Numbered from the stretch's first letter, positions 30,814 through 41,739 are shown. The stretch is 64,000 bases of DNA from Streptomyces cinnamoneus (GCF_014650495.1 NZ_BMVB01000007.1:186001-250000); one strand, 5' to 3'. Made by a program: numbers and translations. The notes: generated by a model from the sequence alone, not told the origin.

Positions 30814-30838
30814 TACTGGTTGCCCGAGTACACCAGTA
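30814..30838. promoter_or_regulatory. Inverted repeat immediately upstream of the P450 gene
   Basis: TACTGGT (30814-30820) and ACCAGTA (30832-30838) are separated by 11 nt. A further TACTGG occurs at 30785-30790. The repeat ends 22 nt before the P450 start and is a candidate operator. Confidence 0.45.
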
Positions 30839-30859
30839 GGAATGTCCGGGAGGTTGCTC

Positions 30860-32068
30860 GTGACCGATGCCCGTTCCCCTGCCCCCTACGCCCCCTCCTT
30901 CCCGCAGGACCGCACCTGTCCGTACCACCCGCCCGCCGCCTATCCAGAGTTGGCCGAGCGCGGGCCGGTGGGCCGCATGACCCTCTACGACGGCCGGCAG
31001 GTGTGGGCCGTCACCGGCCACGCCGAGGCCCGCGCCCTGCTGGCCGACCCACGGCTCTCCGCCGACCGGAAGAATCCTTCCTTCCCCGTCGTGTTGGAAC
31101 GTTTCGCGAACCAGGCCGAGCTCGACATCCCGCTCCTGGGGGTCGACGACCCCGAGCACGCCCGCCAGCGGCGGATGCTGATCCCGAGCTTCGGCCTCAA
31201 ACGCATCGCCGGCATGCGCCCGGCGATCCAGGCCATCGTGGACGACGTCATCGACGCCATGCTCGAAGGCGGCCAGGAGGCCGAGCTCCACTCCGCGTTC
31301 GCCCTGCCCGTGCCGTCGATGGTCATCTGCCGGCTCCTCGGGGTCCCCTACGCCGACCACGAGTTCTTCGAGGGCCGCTCCCGCGCGCTGCTCACCGCAC
31401 CCACCGCCGAGGAGTCCGGCGCGGCGCGGGAGGAGCTGAAGGACTACCTCCACCGCCTCGTGGCGGCCAAGGAGGCGCACCCCGGCGACGGGCTCCTCGA
31501 CGACCTCATCGCCGACCGCCTCCGCACGGGCGAGCTCGACCGCGAGGAGCTCGCCCTCCTGGCCATGATCCTGCTCGTCGCCGGCCACGAGACCACGTCC
31601 AACATGATCACCCTCGGGACGTACACCCTCCTCGAACACCCTGGGCAGCTGGCGGCGCTGCGTGCCGACCCCGCCCTGATGCCGGGTGCCGTCGAGGAGT
31701 TGATGCGCTACCTGTCCATCGCCGACGGCATGGTGCGCGTCGCCACGCAGGACATCGAGATCGGCGGGCACACCATCCGCGCCGGCGACGGCGTCCTGCT
31801 GCCCACCTCCACCATCAACCGGGACCCCGGCGTCTACGCGGACCCCGGCGCCCTCGACGTGCGCCGGGTCGCCCGCCACCATGTGGCCTTCGGCTACGGC
31901 GTCCACCAGTGCCTGGGCCAGAACCTGGCGCGCGCCGAGATGGAAATAGCCCTCAGCACCCTTTTCGCCCGTATCCCCACCCTGCGTCTGGCCGTTGCTC
32001 CTGACGAGGTGCCCATCAAGCCCGGCGACACCCTGCAAGGTCTCTACGCACTCCCGGTCACCTGGTGA
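30860..32068 (+). CDS. Cytochrome P450, CYP105-like
   Basis: The 402-aa soluble monooxygenase has the I-helix oxygen-activation motif AGHETTS at about 241-247, the K-helix EELMR (ExxR), and the heme loop FGYGVHQCLGQNLAR with the axial cysteine at about 351. The sequence style (PPAAYPELAERGPVGRMTL near the N-terminus) is that of the xenobiotic-oxidising CYP105 group. The GTG at 30860 is preferred to ATG 30842 because GGGAGG lies 6 nt before it. It is followed directly by its probable electron donor ferredoxin. The substrate is unknown. Confidence 0.93.
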   Translation: MTDARSPAPYAPSFPQDRTCPYHPPAAYPELAERGPVGRMTLYDGRQVWAVTGHAEARALLADPRLSADRKNPSFPVVLERFANQAELDIPLLGVDDPEHARQRRMLIPSFGLKRIAGMRPAIQAIVDDVIDAMLEGGQEAELHSAFALPVPSMVICRLLGVPYADHEFFEGRSRALLTAPTAEESGAAREELKDYLHRLVAAKEAHPGDGLLDDLIADRLRTGELDREELALLAMILLVAGHETTSNMITLGTYTLLEHPGQLAALRADPALMPGAVEELMRYLSIADGMVRVATQDIEIGGHTIRAGDGVLLPTSTINRDPGVYADPGALDVRRVARHHVAFGYGVHQCLGQNLARAEMEIALSTLFARIPTLRLAVAPDEVPIKPGDTLQGLYALPVTW

Positions 32069-32088
32069 CCGAAGAACGGAGCACCGGA

Positions 32089-32280
32089 ATGCGCATCAGT
32101 ATCGACTCCGACGTCTGCATCGGCTCGGGCATGTGCGCCCTGACCGCTCCCGACGTCTTCACCCAGGACGAGGACGGCTTCGGCACGGTCATCCCGGGCA
32201 AGGAGGACGGCGCGGGCAACCCGCTCGTCAAGGAAGCGGTGCGCGGCTGTCCCGTGCAGGCCGTCACGGCCGGCGAATAG
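32089..32280 (+). CDS. 3Fe-4S-type ferredoxin, partner of the P450
   Basis: The 63-aa product has cysteines at 10, 16 and 54 (CIGSGMC and RGCPV). Glycine replaces the second cysteine of a 4Fe-4S motif, which points to a 3Fe-4S cluster as in Streptomyces P450 ferredoxins. ATG 32089 has ACGGAG 7 nt upstream; a GTG at 32065 overlapping the P450 stop is the alternative start. No ferredoxin reductase is encoded nearby. Confidence 0.92.
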   Translation: MRISIDSDVCIGSGMCALTAPDVFTQDEDGFGTVIPGKEDGAGNPLVKEAVRGCPVQAVTAGE

Positions 32281-32304
32281 CCGGCCGAGCGCCCGCGGGG
32301 GCCG

Positions 32305-33552
32305 TCACGGCCGCTGCAGCCGGGAGCCCTTGAGGGTCATGTGCAGCAGCAGCCGGTCCTCGCCGTCGTCCAGATCGAGGCCCGTCAGCTGCTCCACCCG
32401 GCCCAGACGGTAGTAGAGGGTCTGCCGGTGGATGCCCAGGGCCGCCGCCGCACGGCCCGCCTGGCCCGCGCAGTCGAGGTACACCTCGGCCGTGCGGGCC
32501 AGCTTGGTGTACGCGGGCGCCAGCAGCGGCAGCACCGCCGGGTCCGCCGTGTGCTCGGCCGCGAGCCCGGTCAGCACCCGGTACGGGCCGATCCCCGCCC
32601 ACTGGGCCACCGGCCCCAGCCGCCGCTCCGCCACCGCGGCCCGCGCGGCCCCCAGCGCCTCCGTCCAGGCCGCGGGCAGCTCCGCCAGCCCCTTGCGGGG
32701 CGTCGCGATCCCGGCCGCGGCCTGCGCCGGCGCCGGCTCCCCGGCCCCCGCCCGCGGTGAACGCAGCAGCCGGTCGGCGGCCGCCAGCGCCGGGGCGGGG
32801 GAGGAGGTGGCGCGCAGCCGGATCAGGGCGGCCAGCGCCGCCCCGCCGTCCGGCAGCGCCTCCGGCACCGCACACATCGCGGCCACCCCCGACTGCGCCG
32901 CCAGCGCCGAGCCCGCACCGTCCGGGGCCCCCGGCTGATCCGCTTCGCCGTCCTCGGCCGCTGTGCGCCAGGGCGCCACCGCCACCAGCGCCAGCGGCCC
33001 GTCCGCCGCCGTGCCGAGCGCCTCCCGCAGCGCGCCGCGCGCCGCCTCCTGCCCGGCCGGCCGGGCCGTCAGCAGTTCCCGCAGCAGCTCCCCGAGCTCC
33101 GCCCCGGCCCGGGCCTCCGCCGCCAGCAGGGCGCCGATGCGGGCCGCGCTCTCCATCGCCTGCGCGAGGCGCGGATCGGCGAAGGGCACGCTGAGGTCCA
33201 GCCCGGCCAGGTGTTCGTCGTCCAGCAGCCACACATAGCCGTGCACCACGCCCCGGTGGCGCACGGGCAGGCAGATCCGGCCCTTGAACACCCCCGCCGC
33301 CGGGTCCGGCGGGATGCGCAGCGGCGCCTGCGCCCGGGCGATGCCGAACGCCTCGAACCACGCCCGTACCGCCGCCGTCGACCGCCGCTGCAGGATCGAC
33401 CGCGTGCGGACCGGGTCCATCATCAGGTCGAGGTCGTCGTCGCTCCCGTGGGCGCCGAACGCGATCAGACCGAAGTCCCGGTCCTCCAGTGTCGCGGGAG
33501 CGCCGAGCGCCGCCGAGATGTCGTCCACGAGCTGCTGGTACTCGCCACGCAT
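32305..33552 (-). CDS. PucR-family regulator, probable regulator of proline catabolism
   Basis: The 415-aa product has an N-terminal sensory region of about 300 residues with GAF-like character (FKGRICLPVRHRGVVHGYVWLLD at about 88-112, quoted only as a landmark). A C-terminal PucR-type helix-turn-helix carries AAALGIHRQTLYYRLGRVEQ (about 370-390). It is divergent from proline dehydrogenase, a conserved Streptomyces arrangement, so it likely activates or represses that operon in response to proline or an intermediate. The middle is Ala-rich and variable. ATG 33552 has GGGAGC upstream. Confidence 0.88.
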   Translation of the reverse strand: MRGEYQQLVDDISAALGAPATLEDRDFGLIAFGAHGSDDDLDLMMDPVRTRSILQRRSTAAVRAWFEAFGIARAQAPLRIPPDPAAGVFKGRICLPVRHRGVVHGYVWLLDDEHLAGLDLSVPFADPRLAQAMESAARIGALLAAEARAGAELGELLRELLTARPAGQEAARGALREALGTAADGPLALVAVAPWRTAAEDGEADQPGAPDGAGSALAAQSGVAAMCAVPEALPDGGAALAALIRLRATSSPAPALAAADRLLRSPRAGAGEPAPAQAAAGIATPRKGLAELPAAWTEALGAARAAVAERRLGPVAQWAGIGPYRVLTGLAAEHTADPAVLPLLAPAYTKLARTAEVYLDCAGQAGRAAAALGIHRQTLYYRLGRVEQLTGLDLDDGEDRLLLHMTLKGSRLQRP

Positions 33553-33627
33553 GCGCGCCGTGCTCCCTTCTGTATCCGTCGGACCCCATTGTCATACATC
33601 TGTCTGAGATCCCGGCCACCGATGCGT

Positions 33628-33674
33628 GACAGCTGTCGATGGGCAGCGCGGTGGCGTGAACCCTACGTTTCACG
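33628..33674. promoter_or_regulatory. Two palindromes in the PucR-proline dehydrogenase divergent region
   Basis: GACAGCTGTC (33628-33637) is a perfect 10-bp palindrome. CGTGAA (33655-33660) and TTCACG (33669-33674) form an inverted repeat with an 8-nt spacer. Both lie in the 178-nt gap and are candidate sites for the divergent regulator. Confidence 0.5.
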
Positions 33675-33730
33675 TTGAGTTACTTATGCCGTCATCCCAG
33701 GTGGAGCGGCCGTCATCGTGGAGGTGCCCC

Positions 33731-34657
33731 GTGCTGGGTCCCGTGATCCTCGCTGCGTCGCGCAGCGACAAAATGCGGCGTTTCGTGTCGGCTGCCCCGG
33801 GCACCAAGCAGGTCGTCGCCCGCTTCATCGCGGGCGAGACCGTCGACCAGGTCATCCCGATCGTCGAGGACGCCTCGGCCAAGGGCCTTGAGGTCACCCT
33901 GGACGTCGTGGGCGAGGACATCACCACGGTCGAGCAGTCGTACGCCGCGCGCGACGCCTACCTGGAGCTGATCGACCGCCTCAAGGAGCTGGGCCTGGGC
34001 GCCCGCGCCGAGATGTCGGTCAAGCTGTCCATGTTCGGCCAGGCCCTGGAGGGGGGCCACGAGCTGGCGCTCGCCAACGTCCGCCCGGTCGTCGAGGCCG
34101 CCGCCGCCATCGGCACCACGGTCACCCTGGACGCCGAGGACCACACCACCCTCGACTCGATGTTCGCCATCCACGAGGAGCTGCGGAAGGACTTCCCGCA
34201 GACCGGCTGCGTCATCCAGGCGTACCTCTTCCGCACCGAGGACGACGCCCACAGGCTCGCCGCGGCCGGCAGCCGTGTGCGTATCGTGAAGGGTGCGTAC
34301 AAGGAGCCTGCCTCCGTCGCGTACCAGGACAAGGCCGAGATCGACAGGGCGTTCGTCCGCATCATCAAGATCCTGATGGCGGGCGAGGGCTACCCGATGA
34401 TCGGATCGCACGACCCGCGTCTGATCGCCATCACACAGGAGCTGGCCCGGCAGGCGGGCCGCAAGCTGGACGAGTACGAGTTCCAGATGCTGTACGGCAT
34501 CCGCAGTGACGAGCACGTCCGCCTGGCCGCCGAGGGCCACCGGATGCGCGTCTACACGGCGTTCGGCACCGACTGGTACGGCTACTTCATGCGCCGCCTG
34601 GCCGAGAAGCCGGCGAACCTGCTGTTCTTCGCCCGCTCCATCCTCACCACGGGCTGA
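33731..34657 (+). CDS. Proline dehydrogenase (monofunctional)
   Basis: The 308-aa FAD enzyme oxidises proline to 1-pyrroline-5-carboxylate. Visible blocks are VTLDAEDHTTLD (active-site strand), CVIQAYLFRTEDD, RIVKGAYKEP with a conserved Lys, GSHDPRLIAI, and the substrate-binding ending GTDWYGYFMRRLAEKP. The GTG at 33731 is set by GGAGG 6 nt upstream; upstream in-frame sequence is not protein-like. It is cotranscribed with the P5C dehydrogenase 44 nt downstream, so together they convert proline to glutamate. Bifunctional PutA is absent, as in other Gram-positives. Confidence 0.95.
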   Translation: MLGPVILAASRSDKMRRFVSAAPGTKQVVARFIAGETVDQVIPIVEDASAKGLEVTLDVVGEDITTVEQSYAARDAYLELIDRLKELGLGARAEMSVKLSMFGQALEGGHELALANVRPVVEAAAAIGTTVTLDAEDHTTLDSMFAIHEELRKDFPQTGCVIQAYLFRTEDDAHRLAAAGSRVRIVKGAYKEPASVAYQDKAEIDRAFVRIIKILMAGEGYPMIGSHDPRLIAITQELARQAGRKLDEYEFQMLYGIRSDEHVRLAAEGHRMRVYTAFGTDWYGYFMRRLAEKPANLLFFARSILTTG

Positions 34658-34701
34658 GCCCCCCGAACCCCCCTCGAAGCCCCGAAGGAGACACGGAACC
34701 C

Positions 34702-36333
<1,632 letters not shown>

Positions 36334-36351
36334 CCTGCGCCCACCCCGTGA

Positions 36352-36393
36352 CCTCCGCCCCCGGACGGCCCCCCGGCCGACCGGGGGCGGAGG
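36352..36393. terminator. Terminator of the proline catabolism operon
   Basis: CCTCCGCCCCCGG (36352-36364) pairs perfectly with CCGGGGGCGGAGG (36381-36393), 18 nt after pruA, in a convergent gap. Confidence 0.85.
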
Positions 36394-36448
36394 CGTGTGC
36401 ACGGACGGGGCCGGCGCCCGGGCCGCACCCGCCGCCGGGCCGCTTCCC

Positions 36449-38167
36449 TCAGCGCCACCCCGCGACGATCAGGCCCAGCCCCAGGGCGAAACCGGTACCC
36501 AGCAGCGCCAGGTACAGCGGGTACAGGCGGCGCAGCCGCCGTCCCGCCGCGCCGAGCGCCGCGAACGCGAGCCCCACGCCCACCGTGCGCACGGAGCGGG
36601 CGGCCGCCGCCGACGCGGCGAACTCACCGGCCGGCACCCCGGCCCTGCCCGCCCCGGCCGCGTACACCTTGAAGGGCACGCCGTTCCACGGCTGGCGCCG
36701 CACCGCGTCCGCCCCCTCCACCGTGAGCTGACGCGCGGCCTCCGCATGCATCCGCCCCGTGGTGAGCGGGGCCGGCAGGTGGGCGCCGGAGGCGGCCAGG
36801 TGCAGGGCGAGGAGCCCGCCCGCGAGCGTGCCCGCCAGGGCGGAGAGCGAGAGCCGCAGCACCGACCGCGGGGCCGCCGCGCAGGCCACGGCCAGGAACA
36901 GCTCCGGCATCAGCGGCCAGCTCAGCGCCTCCGCCGCCGCCCAGGCGAAGGCGACCGGGATGCCCCACCGCCCCGCGACGACCCGCGCGATGCGGCGCCG
37001 CAGCGCCGAGTCCCGCTCGGGGAGGGCCGCCGCTTCGGCCGCCAGCTCCGCGACGGCCGTACGGGCCCGCCCGGGGGAGACCGGGCCGTACAGCGGCTGC
37101 CCGATCCGCACGCGGACGAGGGCGGGCCGCAGCCGGCCGTTCTTCGGCAGCAGCCGGTCCGTACCGGCGAGCCCGACCGGCACCACGGGGACGCCGGCCC
37201 GCTCGGCGAGCAGCAGCGCGCCCCGGTGGAACTCCCCGAGCCCGCCGTCCCGTCCGCGCGTGCCCTCGGGGAAGAGCACCACGGCCCGCCCGGCCCGTAC
37301 GGCGTCGGCCTGCAGGAGCAGGTCGCCGAGTCCACCGCCGGTGCGCCGGACGGGGAACCCGGCCGCGAGCCGACGGCAGATGCGCCGCCGCCAGGGCGTG
37401 GCGAACCAGTAGTCGGCGGCGGCGCCGATCAGCGGTGCGTGGCGCGCGTCGAGCGCGGCGAGCAGGGCGGCGGTGTCGGCGTGCGAGGAGTGGTTGGCGA
37501 CGACGACGCAGCCCCCGCGCGGCAGCCGCCCCTTCCGGGAGATTCCGCCGGAAGAGCTCAGCACCACCACCCAGAGCACCCGCCGCAGCCACGCACCGAC
37601 GACGGCCGGGAGCGGGCGCCCGCCCGTCACGCCGGCGCCACCCGGAGCGCCTGCGCCCATGGGCCGGGCCGCCGGCGCGTGGACGCCGCCCGCCCCGGCC
37701 CCGGGGACCCGCGCCGTGTCGGCGTACGCCCCCGCGGCGCGGCCGGCGCCCGTGGGCCGTGCCGTCGCGGAGCCCGTACGGCCGGTCGGTCGTGCACTGC
37801 GGCCGCCGGGGCGCGCGGCGCCGGCGCCCGGCCCCGCCGCCGACGGCGCGGCCCCCGGTGTGCCAGGGGTTCGCCGGGCGGGGCGGAAGCGGCGGCGGGG
37901 ACCGGTGTTCGGGGTGGGGGCCGGGCCCGTCGGTGGGCAGGGGGCCCAGGCGGACCGTGCCGGTCGTCGCCACGCGGTGGCGCCCGTCAGGCGCGAGCGC
38001 AGCAGGGCCGGCCGGATGCCCCGGCGGAGGCCCGGCCGCGCGTACGCGCCGGGCGCCGGGCGCCGTCGCGTCCTGCGTACGACGGCCCGCAGACCGCGCC
38101 GTACCCTCGGCGCCGAGCCCGCCGGGCGGCCGGCCGGTGCCGTGTGCCGGGAACGTCGTGTCGTCAC
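36449..38167 (-). CDS. 1-acylglycerol-3-phosphate acyltransferase fused to a C-terminal membrane domain
   Basis: The 572-aa product begins with about 190 residues of Pro/Ala/Gly/Arg-rich low-complexity sequence. Next comes a PlsC-type acyltransferase domain: [14 protein letters not shown] (the HX4D catalytic motif, about 225-238), then [11 protein letters not shown] (about 313-323) and VVPVGLAG. The C-terminal 190 residues contain about five hydrophobic segments, including [19 protein letters not shown] and the motif NGVPFKVYA. This part resembles VTT/DedA (YqaA-like) membrane proteins, which is my inference. The GTG start overlaps the stop of the CDP-diacylglycerol synthase gene, so it is the third gene of a coupled lipid operon. 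Confidence 0.82.
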   Translation of the reverse strand: MTTRRSRHTAPAGRPAGSAPRVRRGLRAVVRRTRRRPAPGAYARPGLRRGIRPALLRSRLTGATAWRRPARSAWAPCPPTGPAPTPNTGPRRRFRPARRTPGTPGAAPSAAGPGAGAARPGGRSARPTGRTGSATARPTGAGRAAGAYADTARVPGAGAGGVHAPAARPMGAGAPGGAGVTGGRPLPAVVGAWLRRVLWVVVLSSSGGISRKGRLPRGGCVVVANHSSHADTAALLAALDARHAPLIGAAADYWFATPWRRRICRRLAAGFPVRRTGGGLGDLLLQADAVRAGRAVVLFPEGTRGRDGGLGEFHRGALLLAERAGVPVVPVGLAGTDRLLPKNGRLRPALVRVRIGQPLYGPVSPGRARTAVAELAAEAAALPERDSALRRRIARVVAGRWGIPVAFAWAAAEALSWPLMPELFLAVACAAAPRSVLRLSLSALAGTLAGGLLALHLAASGAHLPAPLTTGRMHAEAARQLTVEGADAVRRQPWNGVPFKVYAAGAGRAGVPAGEFAASAAAARSVRTVGVGLAFAALGAAGRRLRRLYPLYLALLGTGFALGLGLIVAGWR

Positions 38168-39030
38168 AGTGCCACCGCCATCGCCAGCAGCAACGCCAGC
38201 AGCAGGGAATCGATGCGGTCGAGGAGGCCGCCGAAGCCCGGCAGCCAGGTGCCGGCGTCCTTGACGCCCGCCTCTCGTTTGATCATGGATTCGAGCAGGT
38301 CGCCCAGGACGCAGCCGGCCAGGACCGCGGCCCACAGGGTGACCGTGAAGCCGCCCACCGCCCCCAGGCCCGCGGCCACCCCGATGCCGGCGCCGATGAC
38401 GCCCGCCCAGGTCTTGTTGGGGGAGAGGGGCGAGAGCGGGCGGGCGAGCGTGGGGGAGACGTGCCGCAGGGCCTTGCCTCCGCACCACGCGGCCACGTCG
38501 CCGAACGCGACGGCCACCCCGACCGCGACCGCCAGCCCGTTCAGCGCCACCAGGCCCGTCAGCGCGACCGGAATCCACACCAGCCCGAACACCGTGCGCG
38601 CCGCCCGTTCGGCGCCGCGCGAGGTGTCCCCCGACAGCACCGCGGGCAGCACCGCGAGAAAGGTGAGCAGCGCCAGGGTCCGCAGCCCGAAGGCGTGCGG
38701 GGTGAGGACGAGGAGGAAGGGCAGGACGACCACGGTCCCGCCCAGCACCCAGCGCTCGCCCCCGCCCAGCCGGACCAGCCGGGCGTACTCGGCGACCGCG
38801 ATCAGCCCCAGGAGCACGGCCAGCAGCCAGCCGCCCAGCGGGCCGAGGTGCAGGGCGCCGACGAAGACCGGCCCGGCCACCGCCCAGGTGAGCCAGCGCC
38901 GCCGCAGCTCACGGCGCATCGTCACCCGCGCGGGCAGCACCGCCACGGCGAGACCGCCGACGGCGAGGGCGCCCGCGACCACGGCCACGGCGCGGTCGAG
39001 CGCCGCCTGGGGCTCCACCATCAGGCTCAT
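38164..39030 (-). CDS. Phosphatidate cytidylyltransferase (CDP-diacylglycerol synthase, CdsA family)
   Basis: The 288-aa integral membrane enzyme makes CDP-diacylglycerol from phosphatidate and CTP. The C-terminal family signature is present: [31 protein letters not shown] and [15 protein letters not shown], with Phe where His is usual in LPGHGG. About eight hydrophobic segments are visible. The ATG start overlaps the upstream gene stop (ATGA) and its own stop overlaps the acyltransferase start (GTGA). Many Streptomyces carry another cdsA near the frr/pyrH region, so this is probably a second, operon-specific copy; that cannot be checked here. Confidence 0.92.
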   Translation of the reverse strand: MSLMVEPQAALDRAVAVVAGALAVGGLAVAVLPARVTMRRELRRRWLTWAVAGPVFVGALHLGPLGGWLLAVLLGLIAVAEYARLVRLGGGERWVLGGTVVVLPFLLVLTPHAFGLRTLALLTFLAVLPAVLSGDTSRGAERAARTVFGLVWIPVALTGLVALNGLAVAVGVAVAFGDVAAWCGGKALRHVSPTLARPLSPLSPNKTWAGVIGAGIGVAAGLGAVGGFTVTLWAAVLAGCVLGDLLESMIKREAGVKDAGTWLPGFGGLLDRIDSLLLALLLAMAVAL

Positions 39031-39623
39031 CGGCCCGCACCCCCCGCAGGCTCCGCCAGCTCGCGCCGCAGCCACCCCAGCCGCAGCCCGGCCGTCAGCA
39101 CCGAACCCACCGCCACCACGGCCAGGACCGGCACGGCCCAGCCCGTCGCCGCCGCCACGGCCGCCAGCAGGCAGCGCTCGGTCTTGCCCACGGGACCGCC
39201 GTTGCGCCGGGGCGCCCCGGCGGCCGTGCCCGCGAGCGAGACCCAGGACGGCAGCGTCGCGGCGAGCGCCGCCACGGCCACCAGCCACAGCGGCGCGTGC
39301 GGCAGGAAGCCGGCGATGACGAGCAGGTCGGCGGCGCGGTCGCCGAGTTCGTTGAGGACGACGCCGCGGCGGGTGGTGCGCCCGGTGTCGCGGGCGAGGG
39401 CGCCGTCGAGGTTGGCGAAGGCGAGCCGGGCCGCGAGGAGCGGGACGACGGGGACGGCGGCCAGCGGGGCGGGCAGCAGCGCGAGCGCCGCCCCCGCGCC
39501 GGCCGCGCAGAGCACGCCGGCGGCGGTGAGGGAGTCGGGGGACACCCCGCGCCGGGCGAGCGTGGCGCGCAGCCCGCCGAGGCGGGCCGCGTACCAGGGC
39601 TTGAGTGCGTACAGGCCGTTCAT
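39027..39623 (-). CDS. CDP-alcohol phosphatidyltransferase family protein with divergent active site
   Basis: The 198-aa protein has several hydrophobic segments and the CDP-alcohol core in the form [30 protein letters not shown]. Against the consensus D-x2-DG-x2-AR-x8-G-x3-D-x3-D, the first Asp is Ala and the third is Asn. The other invariant residues and spacing are kept, with an extra Asp four residues later. It is the first gene of the coupled lipid operon and is expected to use the CDP-diacylglycerol made by the next enzyme. The alcohol substrate is unknown and activity is uncertain. Confidence 0.85.
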   Translation of the reverse strand: MNGLYALKPWYAARLGGLRATLARRGVSPDSLTAAGVLCAAGAGAALALLPAPLAAVPVVPLLAARLAFANLDGALARDTGRTTRRGVVLNELGDRAADLLVIAGFLPHAPLWLVAVAALAATLPSWVSLAGTAAGAPRRNGGPVGKTERCLLAAVAAATGWAVPVLAVVAVGSVLTAGLRLGWLRRELAEPAGGAGR

Positions 39624-39976
39624 GGCCGCTACTTTCGCCCACGCCCTCCGGCGGCGGATCGGCGCGGGTACTCAGGCACGTACTCAGACGGCCCCGGACG
39701 GCCCTGAGCGATTCACCCGGCTGCCACGGCCACCGTCTCAGATAGTAGGAAGACCAAGTAATTGTGCAGACAGCTCGGCCTCCCTGGCCTAGCGTTGAAG
39801 CAGCCGAACCACCCGCTCCATCGAGCGACGGCGGCCGCGGCCCGGTGCGCCGGTGCAGGTGATCCCTGCCGCACCCAGGCCCCCGCCCCCTTCCTCCGGC
39901 TTCTCGTCCCACCTTCCCGGGGATTTGCATCGGAACTGATCGCACTGATCGAACTGTTCAAGAGGAGACGTGACCC
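39624..39976. other. 353-nt gap between the lipid operon and the 47-aa microprotein gene
   Basis: This is the divergent upstream region for both flanking units. It includes a TACTCAG direct repeat (39669 and 39681, period 12), a relatively AT-rich stretch at 39740-39765, and an ACTGATCG direct repeat (39935 and 39944, period 9) just before the ribosome-binding site of the microprotein. No convincing promoter hexamers and no further gene were seen. Confidence 0.6.
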
Positions 39977-40120
39977 ATGGCCGAAACCGCTGTTCGCAGG
40001 ATCCGCCGTGTCGCCCGTACGTCCGACAGCGCGGAGCGCAAGGCCGACCGGGCGAACGCCGCCGCCGCCCTCCAGCGCGCGCTCGACCGCCGCGACAACG
40101 GCGGCGTCACCGGTCACTGA
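39977..40120 (+). CDS. 47-aa basic microprotein of unknown function
   Basis: The frame begins MAETAVRRIRRVARTSDSAE, continues with RKADRANAAAALQRALDRRD and ends NGGVTGH. The ATG is preceded by AGAGGAGACG, a strong ribosome-binding site. The product is Arg/Ala-rich, soluble and probably helical over residues 16-40. Its stop region overlaps the stop of the convergent phosphoesterase gene by 7 nt. I recognise no family. Codon usage (third positions mostly G or C) and the ribosome-binding site support it being real. Confidence 0.7.
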   Translation: MAETAVRRIRRVARTSDSAERKADRANAAAALQRALDRRDNGGVTGH

Positions 40121-41739
40121 CCTCCGTCGCCCGCGCCGCCGCGTGCCTCCGCCGCCCGCGGAGCGCTCCGCACCACGTCGAAGCGGTCGATGCGCGAGCC
40201 GCCCTCCGCCAGGGCCGTCACCCTCAGCCGGGGGTGACGGCCGGGCTCGACCTCGACCGCGAGGAACGAATGGCCGGTGTAGCGCACCCGTGACCACTCC
40301 ACCGCCTCCGTGCTCTTCACCCGGCCCTTGCGCCACTGGTAGCTGGGCACGCTGTCGAGGTTCCTCACCCGGCCCTCATGGCTGTCCGTCACCCCGAAGT
40401 CGTACAGCGCCTTTCCGGCGCCCCCGGCGGTGACGTACACGATGCCGTCCCGCACGGAGTCCACGGTCTCGCCGATCGGCACCCGCCGGGCCACCCGCCG
40501 TCCCCGCAGCGCGTCGGTGCGCTCGTAGACGTGGTTGTGGCCGTTGATGACGAGGTCCACCCGGTGCTTGTCGAACAGCGGTACCCACGCGTCGCGCACC
40601 CCGCCGTCCGAGGCGTGGGCCCGCGTGGTGGAGTAGGCGCAGTGGTGGAAGAAGACCACGAGGAAGTCGATGCCGGGCGCCTCGCGCAGCTCCCGGAGCC
40701 GCCGGTCGAGCCAGGCGGTCTGCCGTCCGCCGCTGTAGCCGGTGTTCGCGGCGATCTCGTACGAGACGTCGTTGGCGTCCAGGGCGACGACGGCGGTGTT
40801 GCCGTAGACGAAGGAGTAGGCGCCCGGCGCCTGCACGGGGTCGAAGCCGTTGTCCGGCAGCGCCCAGCGGGCGCTCTGGCCGCCGTAGCCGTTGGGGGAG
40901 TACCACGCCTCCATGTCGTGGTTGCCGGTCGTCACCATCCACGGCACCCGCGCGGCCACCGTCTCGGTCTGGGCCAGGAACTGGTCCCACACGCGCGCGT
41001 CGTAGACGTCGCCGGGCTTTCCGGCGCCGCTGTCGTCGGCGTAGCAGATGTCGCCCGCGTGCAGGTGGAAGGACGGGTTCTGACCGAGGATCAACTGGTC
41101 GTTGGCGAGGGCGTGATAGCTGACGCCCTGGTCGCCGAAGGCGGTGAAGACGAACGGCTCCGGCTGCGCGGGCGCCGTGGTGAACGTCCCCGTCGCGGTG
41201 AAGCGGCGGGGGTCGGCGGGCTCGTAGCCGTCGTGGCCGACGCCGTAGAAGTAGGTCTGCCCGGGGGCGAGGTTGTCCAGCGCCGCGTGCAGGTAGAACT
41301 GGTCGACCTGCGGGAGCTTCTTGGTCAGGGCGGGGGTGTGCAGCGCGCGCACCTCGGCCGGGATCTGCAGGCTGAGGTCCCACGGCTGCAGCCCCACCCG
41401 CACGAACGGGCGCCGGACGGCGAAGGGCACCTGCCAGGAGATCCGCATCTGCGTCCGCGGGTCGGCCCCGAACGCCAGGTGCCGGCCGAACGGCGCCACG
41501 AGCGAACCGTCGACCCTCGCCGTGGCGGGGGTGGTGAGCAGGGTGGTCGACAGCGCCCCGGCGTGCGCGCCGGCCGTGCGCGGGCCCAGCAGGCCCGTGC
41601 CCGCGACGGCCCCCGCCGTGGCCGCGCCCGCGCGCAGCACACCGCGCCGGGTGAACTTGCTGCGCAGGTACTCGTGCTGTTCCGGCATCGTCATCCGGCC
41701 CGCCAGGCGGCCGGGAATCCCTACCCGTGGTGTGTCCAT
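40114..41739 (-). CDS. Tat-exported metallophosphoesterase with purple acid phosphatase-like N-terminal domain
   Basis: The product is 541 aa from the ATG at 41739; ATGs at 41694 or 41688 are alternatives. A twin-arginine signal [19 protein letters not shown] lies near residues 30-50, so it is exported folded. A fibronectin-like domain (about 80-190) precedes the phosphoesterase domain, which has the metal ligands in [35 protein letters not shown] and [11 protein letters not shown]. This is the purple acid phosphatase arrangement and it likely scavenges phosphate from organic esters. It is divergent from leuB. No PHO-box repeat was evident upstream. Confidence 0.92.
   Translation of the reverse strand: MDTPRVGIPGRLAGRMTMPEQHEYLRSKFTRRGVLRAGAATAGAVAGTGLLGPRTAGAHAGALSTTLLTTPATARVDGSLVAPFGRHLAFGADPRTQMRISWQVPFAVRRPFVRVGLQPWDLSLQIPAEVRALHTPALTKKLPQVDQFYLHAALDNLAPGQTYFYGVGHDGYEPADPRRFTATGTFTTAPAQPEPFVFTAFGDQGVSYHALANDQLILGQNPSFHLHAGDICYADDSGAGKPGDVYDARVWDQFLAQTETVAARVPWMVTTGNHDMEAWYSPNGYGGQSARWALPDNGFDPVQAPGAYSFVYGNTAVVALDANDVSYEIAANTGYSGGRQTAWLDRRLRELREAPGIDFLVVFFHHCAYSTTRAHASDGGVRDAWVPLFDKHRVDLVINGHNHVYERTDALRGRRVARRVPIGETVDSVRDGIVYVTAGGAGKALYDFGVTDSHEGRVRNLDSVPSYQWRKGRVKSTEAVEWSRVRYTGHSFLAVEVEPGRHPRLRVTALAEGGSRIDRFDVVRSAPRAAEARGGAGDGGQ

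Noticed and set aside
30842..30859. ATG at 30842 as the P450 start
   Set aside because: The GGGAGG ribosome-binding site lies inside that extension and correctly serves the GTG at 30860.
39899..39976. Protein-like string around [13 protein letters not shown] ahead of the 47-aa gene
   Set aside because: It arises from a 9-bp direct repeat, has no start codon with a ribosome-binding site in that frame, and runs through the clear microprotein gene in another frame.
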